Of a stretch of 64,000 nt of DNA, positions 8,127 to 16,373 are shown piece by piece. The stretch spans positions 1,310,245 to 1,374,244 of the forward strand of contig NZ_LMSE01000002.1 of NCBI RefSeq assembly GCF_001428065.1, read 5' to 3'. The notes beneath the pieces were generated by a model. The model saw only the letters and a program-made list of their open reading frames with translations, was not told the DNA's origin and searched no databases. Source of the stretch: Nostocoides sp. Soil756. Lineage in GTDB: Bacteria > Actinomycetota > Actinomycetes > Actinomycetales > Dermatophilaceae. Each line of letters opens with the position of its first letter. Position 1 is the first letter of the stretch. A program made the translations under genes and the position numbers.

Positions 8127-8446
8127 GCGGTTCGCCGGACGCCCGGAGACATCCGGGTCTCGTGATGAGCGCGAGCTTCCGCGTCGTCACAGTGAGGACG
8201 CGGAAACTTGTCGCTGGCGGGGATACATCTCGATCACGAGCGGACTTCCGCGCCATCAGCGTGACCCGGGTCCCCGCGGAGGGCGGAGTTGGTGCCGCGC
8301 CCAGCGCAGGAGTATTTTCCACAGTATTGCTGGAGAAGAGTACCGGCGCCGAGGGCGCGGGTGCGGTGACGGTCACCTCCCTCACGGAGGCGCCCGCGGC
8401 GTGGCGCCTGCGGAACACTCGCGCCCGAACCGGACGGAGGACGTCG
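8127..8446. other. Intergenic region with palindromes and an AT-rich promoter-like stretch
   Basis: About 320 bp without a gene. It holds a small hairpin just after cysM (8142-8157), an imperfect long palindrome (8168-8215) with a diverged half copy downstream, and a direct repeat AGTATT-N6-AGTATT (8311-8316 and 8323-8328) in an AT-rich patch that probably belongs to the promoter of the hemerythrin-like gene. Confidence 0.6.
8168..8215. repeat. Imperfect long palindrome with a third, half copy downstream
   Basis: The core 8175-8207 is a palindrome centred on 8191 with mismatches at two symmetric positions. Pairing continues outward through AGCG (8168-8171) and CGCT (8212-8215) with a one-base slip. 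A diverged half copy containing TTCCGCG and ATCAGCGTGA follows at about 8236-8264. It does not look like a simple terminator because there is no U-tract. Possibly a member of a dispersed palindromic repeat family. Confidence 0.6.
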
Positions 8447-8899
8447 ATGTGCTCGTACTGCGGATGCGAGAGCGTGACGGTGGTCGGCCGGTTCATGGCC
8501 GAACACGTCGACATCATCAACGCCTGCGGTGACCTCCGGCGAGCCTGCGCCGGTGCCGATGCCCAGGTGACCTCGCGCGCGGTCGGGCGGTTGCAGCACC
8601 TCCTGCAGCCGCACACCTCCGCCGAGGAGGCCGGGATGTTCACCGTCCTGGCCGAGGACCCCGAGTTCACCGAGCACGTGCGCTCCCTGTGCGCCGAGCA
8701 CGAGACGCTCGACGCGATGCTCGCCGAGATCGGGCAGGGCCGGACGGCGACGATGCCGGCCTTCGAGCGAGCCCTGCGGGTGCACATCGACCGTGAGGAG
8801 AACGGGCTCTTCCCCGCCGCGGCGATCGCGTTCGCCGGCTCGGAGTGGGACCGCGTCGTCGCCCTCACTCCGCCGGCCACCCACCCGGCGCCTGCCTGA
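8447..8899 (+). CDS. Hemerythrin-like HHE domain protein
   Basis: A 150-residue cytosolic protein opening MCSYCGCESVTVVGRFMAEH. The di-iron ligand pattern of hemerythrin HHE domains is visible: His in MAEHVDIINA, HTSAEEAGMF (H-x3-E), EHETLDAML, and HIDREENGLFP (H-x4-E). Such proteins sense or bind O2/NO or store iron. The N-terminal CSYCGC cysteines are characteristic of this actinobacterial subtype and may bind metal. The AT-rich direct repeat at 8311-8328 may be its promoter or a redox-responsive site. The frame is open far upstream but only this part has coding character. Confidence 0.85.
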   Translation: MCSYCGCESVTVVGRFMAEHVDIINACGDLRRACAGADAQVTSRAVGRLQHLLQPHTSAEEAGMFTVLAEDPEFTEHVRSLCAEHETLDAMLAEIGQGRTATMPAFERALRVHIDREENGLFPAAAIAFAGSEWDRVVALTPPATHPAPA

Positions 8900-8929
8900 G
8901 CGGCGTCCTCGCGGGTTCGCGTCGCTCGG

Positions 8930-9595
8930 TCAGGCGCGGCGGGCGAGGACGACGACCTGCCCCTCCTGCTCCCGCCCGACGGCCTCGCGGATCATCCGGG
9001 CCCGGCGCCCGAGCCCGACCGCGGCCAGCGCCGTCATCAGGTCGCGGGGCCCACGGTGGTAGCGGGTCAGCACCACGTCGTGCCCGCGCTCGCGCAGACG
9101 GGCGCCGACGTCGACCGGACCGTCGCCCTTCTGCGACGCCACCAGCACGTGACCGCCGGGCCGCACCACGCGGGCGACCTCGGCCAGGGCGAGCCCCAGC
9201 TCGTGGTCGGGCAGATGGATGACGGAGTACCAGAGCAGCACCCCGTCGAAGGACGCGTCGGCGAAGGGCAGGGCGGTCAGCGACGCCTCGTGCACCTCGA
9301 GGTCCGGATGGTCGCGCCGGGCCATCGCCAGCATCCCGGGCGAGATGTCGACGCCGACGACCGAGCAGCCGCGGTCGGCCAGGAAGCGCGCCATCCGGCC
9401 GGTGCCGCAGCCGGCGTCGAGCACCCGGGCGCCGCCGCCCTCGAGCACGCGGTCGGCGAAGTCCTCGACCATGGCGAGGTCGAGGCGCGCCTCGGGCTCG
9501 GTGCCGGGGTAGGTCGCCGCGTAGTCCTCGGCGATGGCGTCGTAGGCCGCACGTACCTCCGCACGCACCTCGTCGGGACCGTCGGAAGGCTCCAT
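8930..9595 (-). CDS. Class I SAM-dependent methyltransferase
   Basis: A 221-residue methyltransferase: VLDAGCGTGRMARFLADRG is motif I, VVGVDISPGMLAMAR motif II, GVLLWYSVIHLPD motif IV, and VRPGGHVLVAS the post-motif strand. The N-terminal VRAAYDAIAEDYAATYPG is typical of UbiE/Methyltransf_11 small-molecule methyltransferases. The substrate is unknown. The ATG at 9595 is chosen because it lies 4 bp after the dxs stop codon and begins the family homology; the two are probably cotranscribed. Confidence 0.85.
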   Translation of the reverse strand: MEPSDGPDEVRAEVRAAYDAIAEDYAATYPGTEPEARLDLAMVEDFADRVLEGGGARVLDAGCGTGRMARFLADRGCSVVGVDISPGMLAMARRDHPDLEVHEASLTALPFADASFDGVLLWYSVIHLPDHELGLALAEVARVVRPGGHVLVASQKGDGPVDVGARLRERGHDVVLTRYHRGPRDLMTALAAVGLGRRARMIREAVGREQEGQVVVLARRA

Positions 9596-9599
9596 GGCG

Positions 9600-11468
9600 T
9601 CAGGCGAGGCGCTCGCGCAGCCGGGTCGCGACGGCGTCGGGGGTGAGCTCGACCGCGTCGAGCACCTGCCCCCGCGAGGCGTGCTCGAGGAAGCGCTTGG
9701 GCAGCCCGAAGACGTCGACGGGCTGGTCGAGCCCGGCGTCACGCAACGCCTGGGTCACCTGCGAGCCGATGCCGCCGACCACGACGTTGTCCTCGACCAC
9801 GGCGACCCGGCCGGCCGCCCGGGCCAGCGTGACGACCTCGTCGGGCACCGGCAGCGCCCACACCGGGTCGACGACACGGACGCGGTGCCCCTCGGCGGCC
9901 AGCTTCTCGGCGGCGGTCAGTGCGGTGGCCGCCATCGAGCCGACCCCGACCAGCAGGACGTCGACGGCGTCGGCATCGGGCTCGGCGAGCACGTCGACCC
10001 CGCCGACGGTGCGCACGGCCTCGATGGGCTCGGCGACGGTGCCCTTGGGGAAGCGGACGACCGAGGGAGCGTCATCGATGGCGACGGCGGCACGCACCGC
10101 CCGCGCCACCTGCTGGCCGTCGCGCGGCGCGGCCAGGTGCAGCCCGGGCACGACCCCGCTGATGGTCATGTCCCACATGCCGTGGTGCGACGCGCCGTCA
10201 GGGCCGGTGACCCCGGAGCGGTCGAGCACGACGGTGACGCCCGCCCGGTGCAGTGCGCAGTCCATGAGCAGCTGGTCGAAGGCCCGGTTGAGGAAGGTGG
10301 CGTAGACCGCGACCACCGGGTGCAGGCCCGAGAACGCCAGGCCGGCGGCCATCGTCATCGCGTGCTGTTCGGCGATGCCGACGTCGAAGGTGCGCTCGGG
10401 GAAGCGGTCGCAGAACGGCTGGAGCCCGACCGGCATCATCATCGCGGCGGTGATGGCGACGACGTCGCGGCGCTCCTCGCCGAGCTCGACCATGGTGTCG
10501 GCGAACTCGTCGGTCCAGCTGCGCCCGGCGATCTCGAGCGGCAGGCCGGTCTCGGGGTTGATGACCCCGACGGCATGGAACTGGTCGGCCTCGTCGGTGA
10601 TGGCCGGGTCGTAGCCGCGGCCCTTCTGGGTGATGACGTGCACCAGCACCGGGCCGCCGAAAGCGCGCGCCTTGCGCAGCGCGGCCTCGAGGGCGGGCTC
10701 GTCGTGGCCGTCGACCGGGCCGATGTACTTCAGCCCGAGGTCCTCGAACATCCCCTGCGGGGCGACGATGTCCTTGATGCCCTTCTTGACCCCGTGCAGC
10801 GTCTCGTACATGGCGCCGCCGACGACGGGCGTGCGCGAGACGTTGCGCTTGCCCCAGTCGAGGAAGCGCTCGTAGCCGCGGGTGGTGCGCAAGGTGGCGA
10901 GGTGGTCGGCCAGGCCCCCGCGGGTGGGGGCGTAGGAACGCTCGTTGTCGTTGACCACGAGCACCAGCGGCAGGTCGTCCTCGGCGGCGATGTTGTTGAT
11001 GGCCTCCCACGCCATCCCGCCGGTGAGGGCACCGTCGCCGATGACCGCGACGGTGTGCCGGTTGCGTTCGCCGCGCACGACCCGGCCGGCGGCGATGCCG
11101 TGGGCCCAGGACAGGGACGTGGAGGCGTGCGAGTTCTCGACGACGTCGTGGGGCGACTCGGCGCGGCTGGGGTAGCCCGACATCCCGCCCTGCTTGCGCA
11201 GCGCCGAGAAGTCGCGGCGGCCGGTGAGGAGCTTGTGCACGTAGGACTGGTGGCCGGTGTCGAAGACCACGGTGTCGGTGGGGCTGTCGAAGACCCGGTG
11301 CAGGGCGATGGTGAGCTCGACGACGCCGAGGTTGGGCCCGAGGTGGCCTCCGGTGCGGGAGACCTGGTCGACCAGGAAGGCACGGATCTCGTCGGCGAGG
11401 GCGGGCAGCTGCGCCGCCGGGAGGGCCTTGAGGTCGCGGGGACCTTCGATCCGTTCCAGCAGGCTCAC
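9600..11468 (-). CDS. dxs: 1-deoxy-D-xylulose-5-phosphate synthase
   Basis: A 622-residue thiamine-diphosphate transketolase-family enzyme, full length for Dxs. It condenses pyruvate and glyceraldehyde-3-phosphate, the first step of the MEP isoprenoid pathway. Visible are [36 protein letters not shown], the ThDP motif [18 protein letters not shown], and in the C-terminal half [19 protein letters not shown] and [19 protein letters not shown]. The GTG start is preceded by AGGAGGT about 9 bases away. The methyltransferase gene follows 4 bp downstream. Confidence 0.96.
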   Translation of the reverse strand: MSLLERIEGPRDLKALPAAQLPALADEIRAFLVDQVSRTGGHLGPNLGVVELTIALHRVFDSPTDTVVFDTGHQSYVHKLLTGRRDFSALRKQGGMSGYPSRAESPHDVVENSHASTSLSWAHGIAAGRVVRGERNRHTVAVIGDGALTGGMAWEAINNIAAEDDLPLVLVVNDNERSYAPTRGGLADHLATLRTTRGYERFLDWGKRNVSRTPVVGGAMYETLHGVKKGIKDIVAPQGMFEDLGLKYIGPVDGHDEPALEAALRKARAFGGPVLVHVITQKGRGYDPAITDEADQFHAVGVINPETGLPLEIAGRSWTDEFADTMVELGEERRDVVAITAAMMMPVGLQPFCDRFPERTFDVGIAEQHAMTMAAGLAFSGLHPVVAVYATFLNRAFDQLLMDCALHRAGVTVVLDRSGVTGPDGASHHGMWDMTISGVVPGLHLAAPRDGQQVARAVRAAVAIDDAPSVVRFPKGTVAEPIEAVRTVGGVDVLAEPDADAVDVLLVGVGSMAATALTAAEKLAAEGHRVRVVDPVWALPVPDEVVTLARAAGRVAVVEDNVVVGGIGSQVTQALRDAGLDQPVDVFGLPKRFLEHASRGQVLDAVELTPDAVATRLRERLA

Positions 11469-11665
11469 CGCGGCCTACCTCCTCGTTCTCGGGTCCGGTC
11501 GAACCCCACGAGTCTAGGTGCTCGGCCCGGGTGCACCCGCAGGGACGAAGGTGCCCTCCACCACGTCCTCACCGGATGCCCACGCCGCCGCTACCCGGCG
11601 GCCCCGGTGGTGGGACGCCCCGCACCGAGCCCGCCCGCCCCTAGGCTGGCGCGCGAGGAGGCGGT

Positions 11666-12538
11666 GTGCGGGTCGGGACGACGCCGGTGGCGGCGGGGCG
11701 GAGGCACTCGGTCGGTCTGCGGGCCGACGGGACGGTGCTGGTCGCCGGGGCCGTCGCGGCCGGTGAGGGACGGGTCGGCGGATGGTCGGGGGTCACCGCG
11801 GTGGCGGCCGGGGACGTGCACGTGGCCGCCAACACCGGTCGCTCCCACACGGTCGGGCTGCGCTCCGGCGGAACGGTGCTCGCCACCGGGTGGGACGGCG
11901 ACGGCCAGTGCGACGTCGCCGGCTGGCACGACGTGGTGGCCGTGGCGGCGGGCTGGCGGCGGACCCTCGGGCTGCGGTCCGACGGCACCGTCGTGGCGGC
12001 CGGCCGCGCGGCGGAGGGGGCCTGCGACGTCGGTGCCTGGCGGGAGGTGGTGGCGGTGGCGTGCGGCGACTGGCACTCGGTGGCGGTGCTGGCCGACGGG
12101 ACGGCCCGGGCCGTCGGTGTCGACCGCCGCGGCCAGGGCCGGGTCGCGGGCTGGCGCGGCCTGCGCGACGTCGCCGCCGGCTCCGTGCACACCGTCGGGC
12201 TGCGCGCCGACGGCACCGTCCTGGCCACCGGCCCGCGGCGCCCGGGGCCGGCGGCCGTCGCGGATGCCTGCGCGGTCGGCGGATGGCGCGAGGTGGTGGC
12301 CGTGGCCGCCGGCAGCCACCACACCGTGGGGCTGACGGCCGCCGGGCGGGTGCTGGCGGTGGGTGACGACACCCACGGCCAGTGCGCGGTGGCGGGATGG
12401 CGCGACGTCGTGGCGGTCGCGGCCGGCGCCACCCACACCCTCGGGGTGCGCGCCGACGGCACCGTGCTCGCGGCCGGGGGCGACGGCCACGGCCAGGCCG
12501 ACGTGGGGTCGTGGCGCGACCTCCGGGTGGCCGGCTGA
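11666..12538 (+). CDS. RCC1-repeat (seven-bladed propeller-like) protein
   Basis: A 290-residue protein made almost wholly of about 36-residue repeats: GLRADGTVLVAG, GLRSGGTVLATG, GLRSDGTVVAAG, VLADGTARAVG, GLRADGTVLATG, GLTAAGRVLAVG, GVRADGTVLAAG, each followed by a W(R/H)(D/E)V(V)AVAAG segment. Seven repeats suit a closed beta-propeller of the RCC1/BLIP-II type. There is no signal peptide, so it is probably cytosolic, unlike secreted BLIP-II. Function unknown; RCC1 repeats usually bind proteins. AGGAGG lies 4 bases before the GTG. It stands directly outside the left border of the island. Confidence 0.8.
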   Translation: MRVGTTPVAAGRRHSVGLRADGTVLVAGAVAAGEGRVGGWSGVTAVAAGDVHVAANTGRSHTVGLRSGGTVLATGWDGDGQCDVAGWHDVVAVAAGWRRTLGLRSDGTVVAAGRAAEGACDVGAWREVVAVACGDWHSVAVLADGTARAVGVDRRGQGRVAGWRGLRDVAAGSVHTVGLRADGTVLATGPRRPGPAAVADACAVGGWREVVAVAAGSHHTVGLTAAGRVLAVGDDTHGQCAVAGWRDVVAVAAGATHTLGVRADGTVLAAGGDGHGQADVGSWRDLRVAG

Positions 12539-12550
12539 CCCGGCCGGCCC

Positions 12551-12642
12551 CTCAGAGCCGCGGCACGAACTCCAGCCCGCGCAGGGCGTCGAGCAGCAAC
12601 CCGGCCGCGCGGCGAGCCGCCACGAGGCGCACGCCCTCGCAC
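12551..12642 (-). pseudogene. 3'-end fragment duplicating the SOS-box gene at 17190 (att-like copy)
   Basis: These 92 bp match 17189-17280 with four differences, and 12574-12642 is identical to 17212-17280 (69 bp). They encode the last about 30 residues, ending LLLDALRGLEFVPRL and a stop, of the protein at 17190-17648; the differences near the stop are synonymous. No upstream part of the gene is present. The arrangement, intact gene at one end and a same-orientation 3' fragment at the other, resembles site-specific integration into a gene's 3' end. Confidence 0.85.
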
Positions 12643-12694
12643 GTCGCGCCGGAGAGCGAGGGTTGCCACGTCGAGATTCTCCTAGCATGTGGGC

Positions 12695-13282
12695 GTGACC
12701 TATGACGCGCTCGCCGAGAGCGTCCGGTTGATCCAGTGCGAGCACCTGGAGCCCGTGGTGCGCCTGAGCCGGCGGCGTCGGTTCGCTGCGATGGCCGTCG
12801 ACGTCGCGGGCGACGTAGCGGTCACCCGGTTCGCCAGACGAGGGGTGGGTTGCGTCCTGTCCGAGACCTGGGTCCTGGCCAGGCGGCGCACGAGCTGGCA
12901 TCTGCTCGGCGGCGGCAGTGACTCTGCTGACGATGACCTGCTCACCCCTCGCCCCGCCCGGCTACCGGGCCACCTCGGTCTGCCCTGGGCCAAGGGTTCC
13001 GGCATTGATCCCGGGCTGGTCCTCATCGAGGACAGCGGCGGAGTCCATGACAGTCGGGGCAGGTCGGACCCGTGTCCGTGGAGCGGTCGCTGGATACGCC
13101 ACGTCGGCCTGCGGACCAGCGCCGACGTCGAGTCCGTCACCGTCGATGACCGGACGGTCCGGGTGCCTTGGCATGGCCGGGTCGTCCTCGTCTCGAGCGG
13201 ACGTCGATCACCACGAGTGGTCGTCAATGGCGAGCGAGGCGCTGTTCTCGGCGAGATCCACCCCTTCGAGGGCGCCAGGTGA
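12695..13282 (+). CDS. Hypothetical protein, island gene
   Basis: About 195 residues, not recognised. It opens VTYDALAESVRLIQCEHLEPV, then GDVAVTRFARRGVGCVLSET and WVLARRRTSWHLLGGGS; the C-terminal half (VTVDDRTVRVPWHGRVVLVS) is beta-rich. No signal peptide or clear membrane helix. A TAGCAT hexamer (12683-12688) ends 6 bases before the GTG at 12695, which would suit leaderless transcription; the in-frame GTG at 12689 is the alternative start. It is the first gene inside the left border. Coding character is moderate, and it may be an immunity or cargo gene; that is speculation. Confidence 0.5.
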   Translation: MTYDALAESVRLIQCEHLEPVVRLSRRRRFAAMAVDVAGDVAVTRFARRGVGCVLSETWVLARRRTSWHLLGGGSDSADDDLLTPRPARLPGHLGLPWAKGSGIDPGLVLIEDSGGVHDSRGRSDPCPWSGRWIRHVGLRTSADVESVTVDDRTVRVPWHGRVVLVSSGRRSPRVVVNGERGAVLGEIHPFEGAR

Positions 13283-13367
13283 ACGCGCTGCCACCGTGAG
13301 AGAACCCAGCGCCGACACCGACATGAGCGGACGCTCCCCTGCGTCATTCGCGGCCGACAGGGCTACG

Positions 13368-13524
13368 TCAGGCGGGGCGTTCGCGGTCGAGTCGTTCGAG
13401 GATCCAGGAGCGGACGAGGGTTGAGGCGGGGAGGGGCGTGGTGGCGGCGACGCGCTGGACTGCGGCTTTTCTTCTGCGCTGAGGCGCACGGAGTACAGCT
13501 TCTTCCGGTTCGGTCTTGGTCCGG
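13368..13524 (-). pseudogene. Frameshifted ribbon-helix-helix-like antitoxin remnant
   Basis: Reading from the complement, one frame gives KKLYSVRLSAEE and the next frame continues KAAVQRVAATTPLPASTL then VRSWILERLDRERPA and a stop at 13368. Together they resemble the C-terminal region of CopG/RHH-type antitoxins (strand, then helices ending in a charged tail). One extra A in the A-run at 13467-13470 (T-run on the + strand) would restore a single frame. The start is not clear and no partner toxin gene is visible next to it. A sequencing error in the homopolymer is possible. Confidence 0.5.
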
Positions 13525-13570
13525 TGATGCCGGCGAGTAGCTCTGCGGTGGGCAGGACTCCACCGACACC

Positions 13571-13918
13571 GTGCAGTTCGGCCCGTACGCTGGTTGCACG
13601 AGGACCGCGACCAGGCAGAGCGAGTCGTTGCGTGCAGCGATCGCCAGTCATCGTCGCGCGCTCGAGGAGATCCTTGGTCGGTACGGAGCGACGAACGCTC
13701 GCCTGTTCGGTTCTGTTGCCCGCGGCGACGCCACGCCGGAGAGCGACATTGACCTGCTGGTCGATCTGACACCTGGTGGCGGCAACGAACTCCTGCGCGT
13801 GTCCGGCATTGCCGAGGAACTGACCGAGCTCCTCCGGAACCGGGTCGATGTCGTAGCGAGCTCGCTGCTGCGTGATGAGGTCTCCGCCAGCGCCCTTGCC
13901 GACGCGGTGGCGGTGTGA
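13571..13918 (+). CDS. MNT-domain nucleotidyltransferase (MntA-type antitoxin)
   Basis: A 115-residue minimal nucleotidyltransferase. The signature ARLFGSVARGDATPESDIDL is intact, with Gly47-Ser48 and catalytic Asp59/Asp61. In MNT/HEPN systems the MNT protein adds AMP to the HEPN toxin HepT and so neutralises it. The GTG at 13571 gives a N-terminal extension; a TTG at 13628 (Leu20) is where family homology starts and may be the true start. It overlaps the HepT-like frame by GTGA, the usual MNT-HEPN order, but that toxin is broken, so this is probably an orphan antitoxin. Confidence 0.75.
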   Translation: MQFGPYAGCTRTATRQSESLRAAIASHRRALEEILGRYGATNARLFGSVARGDATPESDIDLLVDLTPGGGNELLRVSGIAEELTELLRNRVDVVASSLLRDEVSASALADAVAV

Positions 13919-14054
13919 GCCGCTCCGAGGACGAGCGGTTCGCCGACGTCCTGGGCGCCATCGAGCGCTGTCTGGACTACGCGCCGCACCTGCATTCCGG
14001 GACATCGTGGATCATCAGCTCACCGACTTGGCCACCGCCATACGCAACCGCTGA
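13915..14054 (+). pseudogene. HepT (HEPN toxin) gene with internal deletion
   Basis: The frame starting at the GTGA overlap encodes MSRSEDERFADVLGAIERCL then DYAPHL, a typical HepT N-terminus. Right after it, in another frame, comes AFRDIVDHQLTDLATAIRNR and a stop, a typical HepT C-terminus. The roughly 70 residues expected between them, with the catalytic RX4HXY motif, are missing and the junction is out of frame. The toxin is therefore inactive by inspection. In the first frame, translation runs on to 14154 as unrelated sequence. Confidence 0.7.
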
Positions 14055-14332
14055 CACCGGCAGCGTCATGTGGTGCCGGAGCAGGGTCGACTGGCGGCGG
14101 ACGGACGCATCTCGGCGCTTGGTCAGGTCTTGCGAGCCGGCCGAACTCAGTTGAGAGCCCCGCATAGTGGTGCAGCGTGATCGCTGGGTTCGTCGCTGTC
14201 ACGTGTGTCGGTGGTGGACGGGGTGCGGCCACCGCGTGATCCTTCTCGTGAACCCTCACCAGCGCTGCGCACCCTGGCCCGGCAGGGGGCACGCGTACGT
14301 TCGGCACCAGTCCCGATCAAAGGAGATCCACG

Positions 14333-15589
14333 ATGGCCCAGGTCGAACCGCGGCTCACGTCCCCCGATTCGGTGGGGATGAGCGCCGACCGCCTCGAGCT
14401 CATCGCGCCCGCGCTGCAGAAGTACGTCGACCAGGGCGGCTACGCCGGCTTCACGACGTTGGTGTCGCGCCGCGGTCGGCTCGTCCACTCCGAGTGCCTC
14501 GGTTGGCAGGACCGCGAGGCCGGCGTGCCCGTGGCGGAGGACACGATCTACCGCCTCTACTCGATGACCAAGCCGATCATCTGCACCGCCCTGATGACCC
14601 TGTTCGAAGAGGGGAAGTTCCAGCTCGTCGACCCGGTCGCCAAGTGGATCCCGGCCTTCGCGGCGACGAAGATCGCCGGCCCGGACGGGACGCTCGAGGA
14701 CCAGTCGCTGCTACGCCCGATGCAGGTCCGCGACCTGATGAGCCACACCAGTGGGCTCACCTACGACTTCCTCGAGGACTTCCCGGTCGCGGAGCAATAC
14801 CGCCAGAAGCGGATCGGCAACGACCCGACGCGTACCCTCGAGCAGTTCGTCGACGAGGTCGCCACGCTTCCGCTGGCCTTCGCGCCCGGGACACGTTGGC
14901 ACTACAGCGTGGGCATCGACGTCGCAGCCCGTCTGATCGAGGTGATCTCGGGCCAGAAGCTCGGGGAGTTCCTCTCGGAGCGCCTGTTCGGGCCGCTCGG
15001 TATGACGGACACGGGTTTCGGCGTGCCGGAGTCGGAGCGTGGCCGTCTTGCCGCCATGTACGGCCTCCCGGACATCGTCGGCCAGGACATGACGTTCACC
15101 AAGCTCGCGATCGCCTTCGCCACCGGCGACCTCGGCCGCCGGGACGTGGACGCGACGTACCCGAGCGACACCCCGGACGTCTTCCAGCGCGGTGGCCACG
15201 GCCTGTTCGGCACCGGTCCGGACTACCTGCGGTTCGCGAACATGCTGCTCACGGGCAAGGCCGAGGACGGCACCCGCATCCTCGGCCGCAAGACGCTCGA
15301 GCTGATGCACACGAACCACCTCGCGCCGACGCTGCTGCCGTACACCCTCGGCGGCGTTGCAGCGCCCGGGTACGGGTTCGGCCTCGGCTCCCGCGTCGCC
15401 ATGGACATCGGCCAGACCGCACTGGCGGGCTCTGTCGGCGAGTTCGGCTGGTCCGGTGCGGCCAAGACCTACTTCTGGGTCGATCCGGTGGAGGAGATCG
15501 TCGGGGTGCTCATGACGCAGCACATGGTCGGCTTCGACCTGCCCGAGGCCGACTTCCGCGCGGTCGTCTACCAAGCCATCGAGGACTGA
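14333..15589 (+). CDS. Serine hydrolase of the beta-lactamase / class C penicillin-binding fold
   Basis: A 418-residue protein without a signal peptide. The catalytic SxxK is Ser77-Met-Thr-Lys80 (YRLYSMTKPI), and Tyr191 (TRWHYSVGIDVAARL) takes the YxN/YxS position. A GWSGAAKTYFWVDP segment replaces KTG. This pattern is that of family VIII esterases (EstB-like) and class C PBP-like hydrolases, which mostly cleave esters rather than beta-lactams. AAAGGAG (14319-14325) lies 7 bases before the ATG. It is the only metabolic-type gene in the island and appears intact. Confidence 0.85.
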   Translation: MAQVEPRLTSPDSVGMSADRLELIAPALQKYVDQGGYAGFTTLVSRRGRLVHSECLGWQDREAGVPVAEDTIYRLYSMTKPIICTALMTLFEEGKFQLVDPVAKWIPAFAATKIAGPDGTLEDQSLLRPMQVRDLMSHTSGLTYDFLEDFPVAEQYRQKRIGNDPTRTLEQFVDEVATLPLAFAPGTRWHYSVGIDVAARLIEVISGQKLGEFLSERLFGPLGMTDTGFGVPESERGRLAAMYGLPDIVGQDMTFTKLAIAFATGDLGRRDVDATYPSDTPDVFQRGGHGLFGTGPDYLRFANMLLTGKAEDGTRILGRKTLELMHTNHLAPTLLPYTLGGVAAPGYGFGLGSRVAMDIGQTALAGSVGEFGWSGAAKTYFWVDPVEEIVGVLMTQHMVGFDLPEADFRAVVYQAIED

Positions 15590-16373
15590 CGCCCTGGCCG
15601 GCAGTCGGTTCGCCGAGGTGCGTGGCGACGGACTCGTGACGTCGGGAGGCCCCCGCCCCGGTGGCTGCTGCCCGGGCACCATTGCCGACGGGGCCACGTC
15701 GGCCGAGCATGCACCTCCGAAAGTGCGGTCCCCGGCAGTGACTCCCTGACCCAAGCGGACGAGGTCGGCGCACGTCCGCGGCGCCGCTAGCTTACGGTGC
15801 AGACCAGTCCGAGGGTCCTCGCTCAGCTGGTGACCCACCGTATGTCGACGACGCTTGAAGACTGGATGGTCGCGACGCCCGAGATTGCATGTCTGAGGTT
15901 CCGTGGGCATCCATCGCCGTCTACGCAACGTCGTCGTGCACGCGTACTTCCGCCTGAAACCAGACGTGATCCGCGACATCGTCGGCCACGAGCCGGCGGA
16001 CCTGGCTCACGCAATCCACAACCGCTGAGCCCAGCCGCCTGGCTCTCGTCCATCCGAGCCGACTCCGCGCCTGAGCGCGGGGATGCACTCTCACGCAAGA
16101 ACAGCCGCGTCGCGGCGGAGTGCTGCACGTCCGGCCGGCGACCGTCTGGCGGCGAAGTGGGGCAGTCCGTCGCGAGGGTCCATAGCGGTGCTCGTGTCGA
16201 CGGCCCTGTGTCACGCTCATCCCATGAGATCGGGGCGGTCGGGCTTCTGCGGCGGTTGGGAGACTCCCGTTACTGCATTCTGGCTGAGCCCCGATCGGGC
16301 ATTCGGGTCCCCGCCGCGGAGGATGCTGGCGTCCCGCGACCCCCGCATCGCGCCGTCATCAGGCGGCCGAGGG
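15590..16373. other. Gene-poor island stretch with one HepT remnant
   Basis: About 780 bp between the hydrolase and vapC. Apart from the HepT-like C-terminal piece (15897-16028) I see no coding sequence, RNA gene or clear repeat on either strand. The short open frames lack coding character and start signals. It reads as decayed accessory DNA. Confidence 0.55.
15897..16028 (+). pseudogene. Second HepT-like remnant retaining the RX4HXY active-site motif
   Basis: The frame ending at the TGA at 16026-16028 encodes IHRRLRNVVVHAYFRLKPDV then IRDIVGHEPADLAHAIHNR. This includes a complete RX4HXY motif (RNVVVHAY), the HEPN RNase/adenylylation site of HepT toxins, and a HepT-like C-terminus. A stop at 15894 interrupts the frame upstream; a neighbouring frame (ATG 15842) ends TPEIACLRF, which could be a preceding piece after a frameshift. 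No start or full N-terminus remains. It differs from the remnant at 13915-14054, so two hepT genes once existed here. Confidence 0.65.

Noticed and set aside
5336..8899. Very long open frames (over 500 codons) on the strand or frame opposite to annotated genes, here and at many other places
   Set aside because: They are products of extreme GC content. Their translations are Arg/Pro/Ala/Gly-rich with no domain signal, and they lie over genes with clear family motifs.
11666..12538. The regular repeats as a possible tandem DNA repeat or CRISPR-like array
   Set aside because: The periodicity is about 36 codons at protein level with varied DNA and no spacers; it is an RCC1-type repeat protein.
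13208..14005. A 265-codon frame on the minus strand over the MNT/HEPN region
   Set aside because: Only the short antitoxin-like piece near 13368-13524 has recognisable protein character; the rest overlaps the well-supported MNT gene.
14054..14332. Possible gene or RNA between the broken hepT and the hydrolase
   Set aside because: No frame with start, Shine-Dalgarno and coding character on either strand; only the hydrolase Shine-Dalgarno near its end is convincing.
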